The notes: generated from the sequence alone by a model not told the origin. A stretch of 64,000 nucleotides of DNA from NCEH01 sp002257205 (GCF_043195105.1 NZ_JBAFWO010000015.1); one strand, 5' to 3'; counted from the stretch's first letter, positions 40,751 through 49,272 are shown. Numbers and translations: made by a program.

Positions 40751-41901
40751 GCCACGCGCCGCCCCTCACGCCACACGGCGGTGGCGACCGGTAGTTCGCC
40801 CGCGAGGCGCACCCGCACCAGATCCGCCCGCTTGCCCGGCGCGATCTCGCCGCGATCGGTGAGGCTTGCCGCGGCGGCGGGCGTGCGGGTGACCATGGCG
40901 ACGGCGTGCGGCAAGGTGATCTGGCTTTCGCGCTGGGTCAAATCGAAGGCGGCCCACAACAGGCTGGACGGCACATAATCCGACGACAGGATATCGAGCA
41001 AGCCCGCCTGCGCCAGCGACTGGGCCGAGACGTTGCCGGTGTGGGAACCGCCGCGCACCAGATTGGGCGCGCCCATCAGCACGCGAATGCCGGCGGCATG
41101 GGAGAGGTGAGCGGCCTCGTGGGTGGTGGGGAATTCGGCGATGGCCACGCCGTCGCCGATGGCATCCGCCACATGGGCGTCGGTGCCATCGTCATGGGAG
41201 GCCAGCACGATTCCCCGATCCCGCGCGATGGCAACGAGGCTTGCCCGGTTCTCGCGCGAGAAGCGGTCGTGAAACTCCAGGCGGGCTTTGACGATGACGT
41301 CCATCTCGTCGTCGGTGATGCCGCTCTTCTTCTTATAATAGCTGCGGAATTGGTCGATGGTGGCGAACTGGCGCTGGCCCGGGGTGTGGTCCATCAGCGA
41401 GATCAGGCGCACGTCGTGCGCGTCCATGATCGCCTGTGCTTCCTCCACCACCGTATCGGTCGCGACTTCGCAGCGCAGGTGGATGAGATGATCGGCGCGC
41501 AGGGCGCCGGCGGCGCGGGCCTCGGAGAGTGCGGTGGCGAGCAAAGGTGCATCGCCATCCATGCCCACGGCGCGCCGGTCAGGCCATACTCGGAGCGAAT
41601 CGAACACGGTGGTGATGCCCGAGGCGGCGATCTGCGCATCATGGGCGAGCACCGCCGCCACCGGGTTCCAGCGCACCTTGGGACGGGGCGCGAGATGGCC
41701 TTCCACATGGTCCGTGTGGAGTTCCACCAAGCCCGGCAGCAGATAATCACCCGCGAGATCCTCGGCGCCATCAGGCACCGCGCCGGTTCCGATTTCGACG
41801 ATCCGCCCGTCGCGCACGCGCACATGGCCGTTCAGGACCTCGTCGGCCAGAACGATACGGGCATTGGCGAAAACGCTCTCGCCGGTGGAATGAGCGGACA
41901 T
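40747..41901 (-). CDS. phnM: Alpha-D-ribose 1-methylphosphonate 5-triphosphate diphosphatase PhnM
   Basis: A 384-residue amidohydrolase-fold enzyme that removes pyrophosphate from the nucleotide-like intermediate to give ribose 1-methylphosphonate 5-phosphate. Visible are ADEVLNGHVRVRDGRIVEIG at the N terminus, GLVELHTDHVEGHLAPRPKVRW with the metal-binding His/Asp/His, SLMDHTPGQRQFATIDQFR and the C-terminal RGEIAPGKRADLVRVRL. AAGG precedes the start by seven bases. It follows phnL by 71 bp. Confidence 0.97.
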   Translation of the reverse strand: MSAHSTGESVFANARIVLADEVLNGHVRVRDGRIVEIGTGAVPDGAEDLAGDYLLPGLVELHTDHVEGHLAPRPKVRWNPVAAVLAHDAQIAASGITTVFDSLRVWPDRRAVGMDGDAPLLATALSEARAAGALRADHLIHLRCEVATDTVVEEAQAIMDAHDVRLISLMDHTPGQRQFATIDQFRSYYKKKSGITDDEMDVIVKARLEFHDRFSRENRASLVAIARDRGIVLASHDDGTDAHVADAIGDGVAIAEFPTTHEAAHLSHAAGIRVLMGAPNLVRGGSHTGNVSAQSLAQAGLLDILSSDYVPSSLLWAAFDLTQRESQITLPHAVAMVTRTPAAAASLTDRGEIAPGKRADLVRVRLAGELPVATAVWREGRRVA

Positions 41902-41972
41902 GGCAAAGCCTTTTCATCGCATCGCCGCGCGCGGAGGCGCACCCCGGCAGCCGGCGAAAGGGGAGGCCGCGC

Positions 41973-42722
41973 CTAATGCGCGGCGGAAAAACCGGAAACG
42001 TCCACGACCTGGTCGGCCACCGCCTCGCGCACCTCGCCATCATGGAAGATGCCGAGCATGCCGACCCCGGCCGCCTTCTTCTCGCGGATCAGCTCGATCA
42101 CCACCGCGCGGTTGGCTGCGTCGAGGGAGGCCGTGGGCTCGTCCAGCAGCAAGAGGTCCTGGGCGCCGATGAAGCCGCGGGCGATGTTCACCCGCTGCTG
42201 CTCGCCGCCGGAAAAGGTCGCGGGCGGCAGGCCCCAGAGGCGCTCGGGCAGATTGAGCCGGGCGAGCAAGGTGCTTGCCCGCGCCAGGGCGGCGGTTGCC
42301 TCCACGCCCTCGGCGCGTAGCGGCTCCGCCACCACGTCGAGCGTGGAGACGCGGGGAATGACGCGCAGGAACTGGCTGACATAGCCAATGCGCTCGCGCC
42401 GCAGGCGCAGCATCCGGCGCGGCGCGGCGCGGGCCACGTCCACCTGCTCGGCGCCGTCGGCGATCAGGATTTCGCCGGCATCGGTGCGGTAATTGCCGAA
42501 CACCATCTTCAGGATGGAGCTTTTGCCGGCGCCCGAGGGACCACCGAGGGCGACGCAGGTGCCGGCGCGCACCTCGAAGCTCACGCCTTCCACCACCGGC
42601 AGGCGCATGCCCTCGCGCAGATGCAGGGTGAAGGCCTTGGAAAGGCCGCGCACCTGCAGGAGGGGGATGGCGGACGCATGCACGCCACCAGCGGCCGGCG
42701 TGAGGGAGATATGGGTGTTCAT
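41973..42722 (-). CDS. phnL: C-P lyase complex ABC-type subunit PhnL
   Basis: A 249-residue ABC ATPase with Walker A GPSGAGKSS, Q-loop in YVSQFLRVIPRVSTLDV, signature FSGGEQQRVNIARGF, Walker B DLLLLDEPTAS. In the C-P lyase system PhnL and PhnK associate with the PhnGHIJ core; PhnL is essential for the reaction in vivo. It lies 12 bp after phnK. The alternative reading as a generic transport ATPase is excluded by operon context. Confidence 0.95.
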   Translation of the reverse strand: MNTHISLTPAAGGVHASAIPLLQVRGLSKAFTLHLREGMRLPVVEGVSFEVRAGTCVALGGPSGAGKSSILKMVFGNYRTDAGEILIADGAEQVDVARAAPRRMLRLRRERIGYVSQFLRVIPRVSTLDVVAEPLRAEGVEATAALARASTLLARLNLPERLWGLPPATFSGGEQQRVNIARGFIGAQDLLLLDEPTASLDAANRAVVIELIREKKAAGVGMLGIFHDGEVREAVADQVVDVSGFSAAH

Positions 42723-42734
42723 GGCAGTGACCCC

Positions 42735-43526
42735 TTATGCCGCCAGCACCGAGGAGACGAGCAGTTGGGTATAGGGCTCGCGCGGGTCGTCGAGCACCTG
42801 GTCCGTCAGCCCCTCCTCGATCACCCGGCCGTGGCGCATCACCAGGATGCGATGGGAGAGCAGGCGCGCGACCGCCAGATCATGGGTGACGATGATCACC
42901 GCGAGGCCGAGGTCGGCCACCAGCGAGCGCACGAGGTCCAGCAGGCGCGCCTGCACGGACACGTCCAGGCCCCCGGTGGGCTCGTCCATGAACACGAGGC
43001 GCGGGCGGGTGACGAGATTGCGGGCGATCTGCAACCGCTGGCGCATGCCGCCGGAGAAGGTGCGCGGATCGTCGTCCATGCGGTCGCGGGCGATCTCGAC
43101 ACGGTCGAGCCAGTCGCCGGCCTCGTCGCGGATCTCGCCATAATGGCGCCAGCCGACCGCCATCAGCCGTTCGCCCACATTGCCGCCGGCCGAGACCGCC
43201 ATGCGCAGCCCCTGTTCGGCATGCTGGCGCACGAACCCCCAGTCGGTGCGCAGCAACAGCCGCCGCTCGGCTTCGGACAGATCGGCAAGGTCGCGCATCA
43301 CGCCGTCGCGCATGCGGTAGGAGACGGTGCCTGCACTCGGGTCCAATTCGGTGGAGAGCAGGCCGAGCAGCGTGGACTTGCCCGAGCCGGATTCCCCAAC
43401 GATGGCCACCACCTCGCCCGCATGGACGTCGAGGTCCACATCGCGGCAGCCGAGGCGGGCGCCGTAGAATTTCGTCAGGCCGCGCGCGGACAGCAGCGGC
43501 TGATCGTCGTCGGCAAGGGCGCTCAT
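42735..43526 (-). CDS. phnK: C-P lyase complex ABC-type subunit PhnK
   Basis: A 263-residue ABC ATPase: ARGLTKFYGARLGCRDVDLDV, Walker A GESGSGKST, signature FSGGMRQRLQIARNL, Walker B LVFMDEPTGGLDVSVQ and H-loop IVTHDLAVARLLS. PhnK binds the PhnJ face of the (PhnGHIJ)2 core. The start is set at 43526, overlapping the stop of the GNAT gene by 4 bases; the much longer open frame upstream is a shadow of phnJ and the GNAT gene. Confidence 0.96.
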   Translation of the reverse strand: MSALADDDQPLLSARGLTKFYGARLGCRDVDLDVHAGEVVAIVGESGSGKSTLLGLLSTELDPSAGTVSYRMRDGVMRDLADLSEAERRLLLRTDWGFVRQHAEQGLRMAVSAGGNVGERLMAVGWRHYGEIRDEAGDWLDRVEIARDRMDDDPRTFSGGMRQRLQIARNLVTRPRLVFMDEPTGGLDVSVQARLLDLVRSLVADLGLAVIIVTHDLAVARLLSHRILVMRHGRVIEEGLTDQVLDDPREPYTQLLVSSVLAA

Positions 43527-43999
43527 GCATCTTCTCCCGCAAGCTCGATATGGAAGCTGAGGCCGTGGCGCGCAAAGCCGAGCTGCTCGTAGAAGGCGTG
43601 GGCGCGCGTGCGCTTCTGGTTGGAGGAGAGGACCAGCTTGTAGCAGCCCTTTTCCGCCGCATAGGCCATGGCGACGCGCATCATTTCCCGGCCGATGCCG
43701 GCGCCCTGCATGTCGGGCGCGACAACCACATCCTCGACGATCGCCGAGGGGGCGCCGAGATGGCCGAGATTGATCATGATCAGCAGCGCGAAGGTGCCGA
43801 CCACCACGCCGCCGGCCTCCGCGACATAGAGCTTGTAGTCGGGATAATCGGCGAAGCGGCGGAACAGGGTCTTTGCTTCGTCGAGGGTCAGCATGGCGCC
43901 GTCGTCCATGCCCGGCTGGGCATAGAGCGCCAGCACGGCCGGCAGGTCCGCTTCGTCCGCGTGGCGAACCGTGAGGGTGGGAGCGGCGAGCACGCTCAT
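43523..43999 (-). CDS. GNAT acetyltransferase embedded in the C-P lyase operon
   Basis: A 158-residue GCN5-type N-acetyltransferase. The acetyl-CoA loop is IVEDVVVAPDMQGAGIGREMMRVAMAYA (Q/R-x-x-G-x-G/A pattern), and the C-terminal motif is RTRAHAFYEQLGFARHGLSFHIEL. Both ends overlap neighbours by ATGA: the phnJ stop at its start and the phnK start at its stop. A role like PhnO, acetylating aminoalkylphosphonates before C-P bond cleavage, is plausible from context, but PhnO is usually encoded near the end of phn operons, and no PhnO-specific residues can be confirmed here. Confidence 0.85.
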   Translation of the reverse strand: MSVLAAPTLTVRHADEADLPAVLALYAQPGMDDGAMLTLDEAKTLFRRFADYPDYKLYVAEAGGVVVGTFALLIMINLGHLGAPSAIVEDVVVAPDMQGAGIGREMMRVAMAYAAEKGCYKLVLSSNQKRTRAHAFYEQLGFARHGLSFHIELAGEDA

Positions 44000-44925
44000 G
44001 CGGCATCCTCCGCGGACGCGCCCTGCGTCGGCACGCCGTCCACGGGCACGCTCTCCACGGGCACGCCGAGTTCGCCCACATGGCCTTGCTCGCGCCGCTC
44101 GGCGCAATAGTCGGTGTCCGAGCACACGAACATGCGCCCGCCCTTGTCGTCGAGCACCACTTCGTCGAGATAGACCCCCCTCGCGCCGCAGAGCGCGCAG
44201 GGTTTCGCGAAATGCTGCACCTCGAAGGGGTGGTCCTTGAAATCCAGCGACACCACGCGGGTGTGCGGGGGAAGCGCATAAATGCGCTGCTCGCGCCCGG
44301 CGCCGAAGAGCTGGAGTGCCGGACTGTCGTTCAGCTTGGGATTGTCGAATTTCGGGATCGGCGAGGGGTCCATCACATAGCGGCCCGACACCGACACCGG
44401 ATAGGCATAGGTGGTGGCGATATGGCCGTGGCGGGCGATGTCCTCATAGAGCTTCACATGCATGAGGCCGTAATCGGCGAGGCCATGCAGCTTGCGGGTC
44501 TCGCTCTCGCGCGGCTCCAAAAACCGCAGCGGCTCGGGGATCGGCACCTGATAGACCAGCACCTGCCCGGCGTGGAGCGGGGCTTCCGGCACGCGATGGC
44601 GGGTCTGGATGATGGTCGCATCCTGCGTGCGGGTGGTGGTGGCGACCCCAGCCGTGGTCTCGAAGAAGCCGCGGATGGCGACCGCATTGGTGGTGTCGTC
44701 CGAGCCCTGGTCGATTACCTTCAGCACGTCGTCCGGACCGAGGATCGAGGCGGTGACCTGCACGCCGCCGGTGCCCCACCCATAGGGCATGGGCATCTCG
44801 CGGCTGGCGAACGGCACCTGATAGCCGGGAATCGCGATGGCTTTCAGGATCGCCCGGCGGATCATCCGCTTGGTCTGTTCGTCCAGATAGGCGAAATTAT
44901 AGGTGATGGCCGGCATCTGGCTCAT
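43996..44925 (-). CDS. phnJ: Alpha-D-ribose 1-methylphosphonate 5-phosphate C-P lyase PhnJ
   Basis: A 309-residue radical SAM enzyme that cleaves the carbon-phosphorus bond. Four Cys occur at 243, 246, 268 and 274 (CALCG and VCSDTDYC), matching the spacing of the E. coli set C241, C244, C266 and C272 needed for the iron-sulfur cluster and catalysis. Other landmarks are YNFAYLDEQTKRMIRRAILKA, PMPYGWGTGGVQ and YALPPHTRVVSLDFKDHPFE. The C terminus extends into a short Val/Pro-rich tail. The start overlaps the phnI stop by 4 bases. Confidence 0.98.
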   Translation of the reverse strand: MSQMPAITYNFAYLDEQTKRMIRRAILKAIAIPGYQVPFASREMPMPYGWGTGGVQVTASILGPDDVLKVIDQGSDDTTNAVAIRGFFETTAGVATTTRTQDATIIQTRHRVPEAPLHAGQVLVYQVPIPEPLRFLEPRESETRKLHGLADYGLMHVKLYEDIARHGHIATTYAYPVSVSGRYVMDPSPIPKFDNPKLNDSPALQLFGAGREQRIYALPPHTRVVSLDFKDHPFEVQHFAKPCALCGARGVYLDEVVLDDKGGRMFVCSDTDYCAERREQGHVGELGVPVESVPVDGVPTQGASAEDAA

Positions 44926-46103
44926 TCCGCCGCCTCCGCATGTTCGCCCTTGTCGCCGGCGGGCTGGTCGCCGACGGGCTGGCCGTCGGCGTCCCGGTCG
45001 TTGTCGGGCTGGTTGTGGGATGCGCGCATGCGGCGCACCAGGTCCAGCTCGGCCTGGAAATCCACATAATGCGGCAGCTTCAGGTGCTCGACGAAGCCGG
45101 TCGCCTGGACGTTGTCGGAATGGGAGAGCACGAATTCCGCATCCTGGGCGGGGGCGGATTTCTCCTCGCCCAGTTCGGCATGGCGCAAGGCGCGCTCCAC
45201 CAGGGCCATGGACATGGCCTTGCGCTCGCTCTGGCCGAACACGAGGCCATAGCCGCGCGTGAATTGCGGCGGCACCTGCGCCGAGCCGTGGAATTGCGTC
45301 ACCATCTGGCATTCGGTGAGGCGGATTTCGCCGAGCGGAACGGCAAAGCCCAGTTCCTCCACGAACATGCTCACCTCCACCTCGCCGATGCGCACCTCGC
45401 CGACGAACGGATGGGTCCGGGCATAGCCGCGCTGGGTGGAATAGCCGAGCGCCAGCAGGAAGCCTTCATCGCCCCGCGCGAGATTTTGCAGGCGCACCGA
45501 ACGGTCGGCCGGGAAGGCGAGCGGGGCGCGGGTGATGTCGCCGGGCTCGGTGCCGTCGTCCGGCGGAGAGGCCTCGATCAGCCCTTCGTCGCCGAGCAGG
45601 TCGGTCACGCGCGCCATCGCCACCGGCGGATCGGCCGGCGTCACCCGGGGCGCATCCTGCCGTGCGGCGGGCGTGCTTTCGGCCGGGGCGGCGGCGAAGG
45701 TGGCGAGGCTTGGATCCAATAGGCGGTGGGTATAGTCGAAGGTCGGCCCCAGCACCTGCCCGCCGGGCAGGTCCTTGAAGGTGGCCGAGACGCGGCGGCG
45801 CACGCGCATGGCGCCGGTTTCCACCGGCTGGGCATAGCCGAAGCGCGGCAGGGTGGTGCGGAACGCGCGCACCAGGAAGATCGCCTCGATCATGTCGCCT
45901 CGCGCCTGCTTGAGAGCGAGCGCGGCGAGGCTGCGATCATAGAGGCAGCCCTCGGCCATGATGCGGTCCACGGCGAGGGTGAGCTGTTCGGCGATCTGGT
46001 CGATGCCGATTTCCGGCACGCCGGGATTGCCGCGCCGGGTCTCGGCAAGCAGGGCATGGGCGTTGCGGATGGCGGTCTCGCCGCCCTTTACGGCCACATA
46101 CAT
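44922..46103 (-). CDS. phnI: C-P lyase core subunit PhnI
   Basis: A 393-residue subunit that, with PhnG, H and L, couples methylphosphonate to the C1 of ribose in ATP, displacing adenine. Family stretches are MYVAVKGGETAIRNAHALL, LAVDRIMAEGCLYDRSLAALALKQARGD, RRRVSATFKDLPGGQVLGPTFDYTHRLLD, and PHYVDFQAELDLVRRMR near the end. The C terminus is a Gly/Asp-rich tail (DNDRDADGQPVGDQPAGDKGEHAEAAE) that looks disordered. It follows phnH by 3 bp and overlaps phnJ by 4 bases. Confidence 0.97.
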   Translation of the reverse strand: MYVAVKGGETAIRNAHALLAETRRGNPGVPEIGIDQIAEQLTLAVDRIMAEGCLYDRSLAALALKQARGDMIEAIFLVRAFRTTLPRFGYAQPVETGAMRVRRRVSATFKDLPGGQVLGPTFDYTHRLLDPSLATFAAAPAESTPAARQDAPRVTPADPPVAMARVTDLLGDEGLIEASPPDDGTEPGDITRAPLAFPADRSVRLQNLARGDEGFLLALGYSTQRGYARTHPFVGEVRIGEVEVSMFVEELGFAVPLGEIRLTECQMVTQFHGSAQVPPQFTRGYGLVFGQSERKAMSMALVERALRHAELGEEKSAPAQDAEFVLSHSDNVQATGFVEHLKLPHYVDFQAELDLVRRMRASHNQPDNDRDADGQPVGDQPAGDKGEHAEAAE

Positions 46104-46106
46104 GGC

Positions 46107-46706
46107 TCAAGCCTCCCCGATGACGCGAGCCGAGCGCGGCAGGCCGAGCACGGCTCCCGGCGCGACGAGGATGAGGTCCACGCCTAGCGGAAACAGCTGC
46201 CGGTTGGCGGCGAGGCGGGCGGAAAAATCGGCGGGCAGCGGCGCGGCCGCAAAGCCCACGCGGGTCTCGATGCCCGGCCCCTCCAGCTGGATCGGGCCTT
46301 CGCCGAGGGTCGTCACCTGCACCACCAGCGTGGTGGAGCGGTCGGGATAATCCGGCTCGCCGAGGGCGAAGCGCGCGAAGTCCGGCAAGGCCGACCCATC
46401 GGCGATCAGGGCGAAGCGCCCGGCGGCGGGCGCCTCGACCAGCGGTGCGGAGGTGTGAAAGCGCAAAAAGGCGGCGACCGCCGGCGCAGCGGCCAGGGCC
46501 GGATCCAGCCACACCGGAGTTTCATAATCCAGCAGCGCCAAAGCGATGGCCGCCATATCGGGCGAGAGCGGCGCGGGCGGGGCGAGACGGGTGCGCAGCG
46601 GCACCGGAAGGCCGGGACGGGCGAGCGCCCACATCACCGCCTTGAAAACCTCCTGCGCCTCGCGCGGGGCGTCGGCGAAGCCGGACGCCAATGCAGTGGC
46701 GGGCAT
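46107..46706 (-). CDS. phnH: C-P lyase core subunit PhnH
   Basis: A 199-residue core subunit. It matches the family by FADAPREAQEVFKAVMWALARPGLPVPL, ALALLDYETPVWLDP, ADGSALPDFARFALGEPDYPDRSTTLVVQV and the C-terminal LFPLGVDLILVAPGAVLGLPRSARV. Its start shares one base with the phnG stop (TAATG), giving tight coupling. Confidence 0.96.
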   Translation of the reverse strand: MPATALASGFADAPREAQEVFKAVMWALARPGLPVPLRTRLAPPAPLSPDMAAIALALLDYETPVWLDPALAAAPAVAAFLRFHTSAPLVEAPAAGRFALIADGSALPDFARFALGEPDYPDRSTTLVVQVTTLGEGPIQLEGPGIETRVGFAAAPLPADFSARLAANRQLFPLGVDLILVAPGAVLGLPRSARVIGEA

Positions 46707-47164
46707 TAATCTTCTCCCCGGACCATGGTGAAGAAATTCACCTTGGTCGCTTCGGTCTTGGCGGCGCCCTGCGTCACTTCATCGTCAAGGCGGCGGCGTA
46801 CATCGGTTAGAGCCAGTTCGACGGTGCCGCGCAGGGCTTCGTCCTGCCACAGAGCGTCGAGGATGGCGGCGGCTCGTGCGCGTTCTGGCTCGCGCCCGAG
46901 CATATAGGAGACACCGGTGGCCCCCGCTTCGAGTTGCACCGCCGCACGCGTCACGGTGGCTTCACCCAGGTTGAAGGGCGAGCCATCCCCGCCGACGCGG
47001 CCGCGCAGCATGGCGAGGCCGACGTCGGGCGTCCGCAACTCCCGCATGGGAGGCAAGGGTGCGAATCGCTCGACGGCGGCTTCGAGCTCTTCGCGTGTGG
47101 CGCGCGAAAGAAGGCGCATCATTTCGATGCGGCGGGCGGTCGCGTCGTCCGGGCTGTCGTTCAT
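46706..47164 (-). CDS. phnG: C-P lyase core subunit PhnG
   Basis: A 152-residue core subunit and the first gene of the lyase operon. Characteristic stretches: RIEMMRLLSRATREELEAAVE, RTPDVGLAMLRGRVGGDGSPFNLGEATVTRAAVQL and VSYMLGREPERARAAAILDAL. The start MNDSPDD at 47164 is chosen over longer readings into the divergent promoter region, since they would cross the putative operator. Confidence 0.95.
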   Translation of the reverse strand: MNDSPDDATARRIEMMRLLSRATREELEAAVERFAPLPPMRELRTPDVGLAMLRGRVGGDGSPFNLGEATVTRAAVQLEAGATGVSYMLGREPERARAAAILDALWQDEALRGTVELALTDVRRRLDDEVTQGAAKTEATKVNFFTMVRGED

Positions 47165-47237
47165 TGCGCTCGATCCTCGGGTCAGGTGCAGCGCGATCTG
47201 CCGGGTGGAGGTATCGTGTCGGTGCCTCTGGAAATAG

Positions 47238-47259
47238 TTTGTATAATAAGATATACAAA
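47238..47259. promoter_or_regulatory. Palindromic operator candidate between phnG and phnF
   Basis: TTTGTATA and TATACAAA are exact 8-bp arms with a 6-base centre, in the 128-bp divergent spacer. HutC-subfamily GntR regulators bind AT-rich dyads with TATA-like cores, and PhnF is encoded next to it. A perfect TATAAT hexamer (47242-47247) lies inside, so binding would occlude a promoter. The dyad is seen; PhnF binding is inferred. Confidence 0.65.
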
Positions 47260-47292
47260 TAAGCAAGGCACGCGGGCAAAGCGGGCACAAAA

Positions 47293-48078
47293 ATGATGGG
47301 AACGGTGACGACCATGGACGAAATGGGTCACGCTGCGATGACAGATGCGGTGGATGCGGATGTGAAGCGCGGGTCGGGGATTGCGCTGTGGAAGCAGATC
47401 GCCGAACGCCTGGAGGGCGAGATTACGTCTGGCCTCTACGCGCCGGGCGCGCGGCTGCCGGTGGAGGCGGACCTTGCGCTGCGCTTCGGCGTCAACCGCC
47501 ACACCGTGCGGCGCGCCCTGGCGGTGTTGTCCGAACAGGGGATGATCGAGGCCACCGCCGGGCGCGGCACCTTCGTGAAGGACGCCCCGCTGCGCTATCC
47601 CATCGGCACGCGCACGCGCTTCTGCGAGATCGTGTCCGCCAACGGGCGCGAGCCGTTCGGCCGCTGTCTCGGCTCGGTGGTCGAGCCGGCGAGCCGCGAG
47701 GTGGCGCAGGGGCTGGAGATTCCCGAAGGCACGCCGGTGCTGGCCATCGAGACCATTCATGAAGCGGATGGCGTGCCGATTTCCTGCGGGCGGGCCTATT
47801 TCCCCCAATCCCGCTGCCGCGACCTCGATCTCGTCTATGCCGCCACCGGTTCGCTGACGCGGGCGCTTGCCACCATCGGCATTCTCGATTTCCGGCGCCG
47901 GGAGACCCGCGTTTCCGCCCGCCCGGCGAACGAGACCGAGCAGGAACGCTTGTCGCTCAGTCCCGGCCGGGCTGTGATGGTGGTGGAACGGGTGGACGTG
48001 GAAGCCAACGGCACGCCCTTGCAATGGGGCCGCGCCAGCTTCGCCGCTGACCGGGTGCAACTCGTCATCAAGCCGTGA
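47293..48078 (+). CDS. phnF: GntR/HutC-family phosphonate regulator PhnF
   Basis: A 261-residue regulator with an N-terminal GntR winged helix (WKQIAERLEGEITSGLYAPGARLPVEADLALRFGVNRHTVRRALAVLSEQGMIEATAGRGTFV) and a UTRA ligand-binding domain (about 110-255; SLSPGRAVMVVERVDVEANGTPLQWGRASFAADRVQLVI). It is transcribed away from phnG, and the dyad between them is its likely site. It probably represses the phn genes until a phosphonate-derived ligand binds; that regulatory sense is inferred from HutC relatives. Confidence 0.93.
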   Translation: MMGTVTTMDEMGHAAMTDAVDADVKRGSGIALWKQIAERLEGEITSGLYAPGARLPVEADLALRFGVNRHTVRRALAVLSEQGMIEATAGRGTFVKDAPLRYPIGTRTRFCEIVSANGREPFGRCLGSVVEPASREVAQGLEIPEGTPVLAIETIHEADGVPISCGRAYFPQSRCRDLDLVYAATGSLTRALATIGILDFRRRETRVSARPANETEQERLSLSPGRAVMVVERVDVEANGTPLQWGRASFAADRVQLVIKP

Positions 48079-48129
48079 GAGCGGGCGGCATCGGGCATGG
48101 ATCGGGGCCGAACGCCCCATCGAAAGCAG

Positions 48130-48148
48130 CCGACCGAAGACCGGTCGG
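48130..48148. terminator. Hairpin downstream of phnF
   Basis: CCGACCG and CGGTCGG pair over a 5-base loop between the phnF stop and the cytochrome remnant on the other strand. No T run; possible bidirectional transcript end. Confidence 0.35.
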
Positions 48149-48187
48149 TTCCGCACTTCAACGAGACGCTCAGGTCGTGGTCGGTGT

Positions 48188-48409
48188 TTACTTCAAGGTT
48201 TTCAGATAGGCGATGACGGCCGTGACGTCCTCCGGCCTCTTCAGGCCGGCAAATGCCATCTTGGAGCCGGGGACAATGCTCTTGGGATTGGCCAAGTATT
48301 TACTGAGGGTCGCCTCGTCCCACGTGAGTCCGGAATTCTTCATGGCGGCGCTATATTGATAGCCCGCGACGCTCCCGGCCTTCATGCCGACGATTCCGAA
48401 GAGTCGTCG
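48188..48409 (-). pseudogene. 5'-truncated class I cytochrome c remnant
   Basis: Reading the minus strand, RRLFGIVGMKAGSVAGY through the Tyr/Ser/Ala-rich segment, SGLTWDEATLSKYLANP, GSKMAFAGLKRPEDVTAVIAYL and terminal KTLK are the C-terminal two thirds of a cytochrome c2-type protein. The axial Met in GSKMAFAGL is kept, but the signal peptide and heme-binding CxxCH are missing: similarity stops abruptly within 3 bp of the phnE2 stop codon. A 65-codon frame from ATG at 48385 could be translated but could not bind heme covalently. This looks like the scar of a recombination that placed the phnCDEE segment here. Confidence 0.85.
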
Positions 48410-48411
48410 CC

Positions 48412-49272
48412 TCAGACCACCTCTTTTCGGCCGATGATGGCGAAGCGCAGGCGCGAGGAGATGAAATCGATCACCGCCACCATCACCAGCATCATGAGGA
48501 TGAGCACGCTCACCTTCTGCCATTCCAGCACGCGGATCTGCTCCACCAGGTGAAGCCCGAGCCCGCCCGCGCCGACGATGCCGACGATGGTGGACTGGCG
48601 CGAATTGCTCTCGAAAATATACAGCACCTGGCTGGTGAGCACCGGCATCACCTGCGGCAGCAGGCCGAACCGCACCGCATCCAACCCCGTGCCGCCGGTC
48701 GAGAGAATGCCTTCCACCGCCTTGCGGTCGGTGGCCTCGATGGCTTCGGAAAACAGCTTGGCGAAGATGCCCACGCTGGCGGTGGCGATGGCCAATATGC
48801 CGGCGAACGGGCCGAGCCCCACCACGGTGACGAAGATCAGCGCCCAGATCAGCCGGTCGATGCCGCGCACCACGTCCAGGAACCGCCGCACCAGCATATG
48901 GAGGAAGAAGTTCGGCACCACGTTGCGGGCGGCGATGAAGCCGAGCGGCACCGCGATCACCGCGCCGATGAAGGTGCCGAGGAAGGCGATCGACAGGGTT
49001 TCGCCCAACGCGTGGATATAGAGCGGAAATTGTGTGCCGGGATCGGGCGGCACCATGAGGGTGAGGAACAGCCACAGCTGTCGGATGCCGCTGCCGATGC
49101 GGGCGAAGCTGAATTCCAGCTGCCACATGGCATAGGCCGCCAGCACCACCAGCGCCACGAGGCAGCCGGCGGTCCAGACGCGGCGCGCCAGCGAAGGCGT
49201 GAAGATCTGCGGATGCAGCGCCGCGAGGCGGGCGCGATCCGCGGCATCGGGGGCGAGGCGGGCGCGGTTCAT
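48412..49272 (-). CDS. phnE2: Phosphonate ABC transporter permease, second subunit
   Basis: A 286-residue membrane permease of the PhnE family with about six helices and the EAA-type coupling loop before the C terminus (EAIEATDRKAVEGILSTGGTGLDAVRFGLLPQVMP). YIHALGETLSIAFLGTFIGAVIAVPLGF opens the conserved domain. It overlaps the phnE1 stop by 4 bases and pairs with it as a heterodimer. Last intact gene of the phnCDEE operon; the cytochrome remnant begins within a few bases of its stop. Confidence 0.95.
   Translation of the reverse strand: MNRARLAPDAADRARLAALHPQIFTPSLARRVWTAGCLVALVVLAAYAMWQLEFSFARIGSGIRQLWLFLTLMVPPDPGTQFPLYIHALGETLSIAFLGTFIGAVIAVPLGFIAARNVVPNFFLHMLVRRFLDVVRGIDRLIWALIFVTVVGLGPFAGILAIATASVGIFAKLFSEAIEATDRKAVEGILSTGGTGLDAVRFGLLPQVMPVLTSQVLYIFESNSRQSTIVGIVGAGGLGLHLVEQIRVLEWQKVSVLILMMLVMVAVIDFISSRLRFAIIGRKEVV

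Noticed and set aside
42735..44279. A single 514-codon minus-strand frame that would fuse phnK to upstream sequence
   Set aside because: The upstream part is a shadow of the GNAT gene and phnJ, both of which have strong family motifs in other frames; phnK has its own ATG at 43526.
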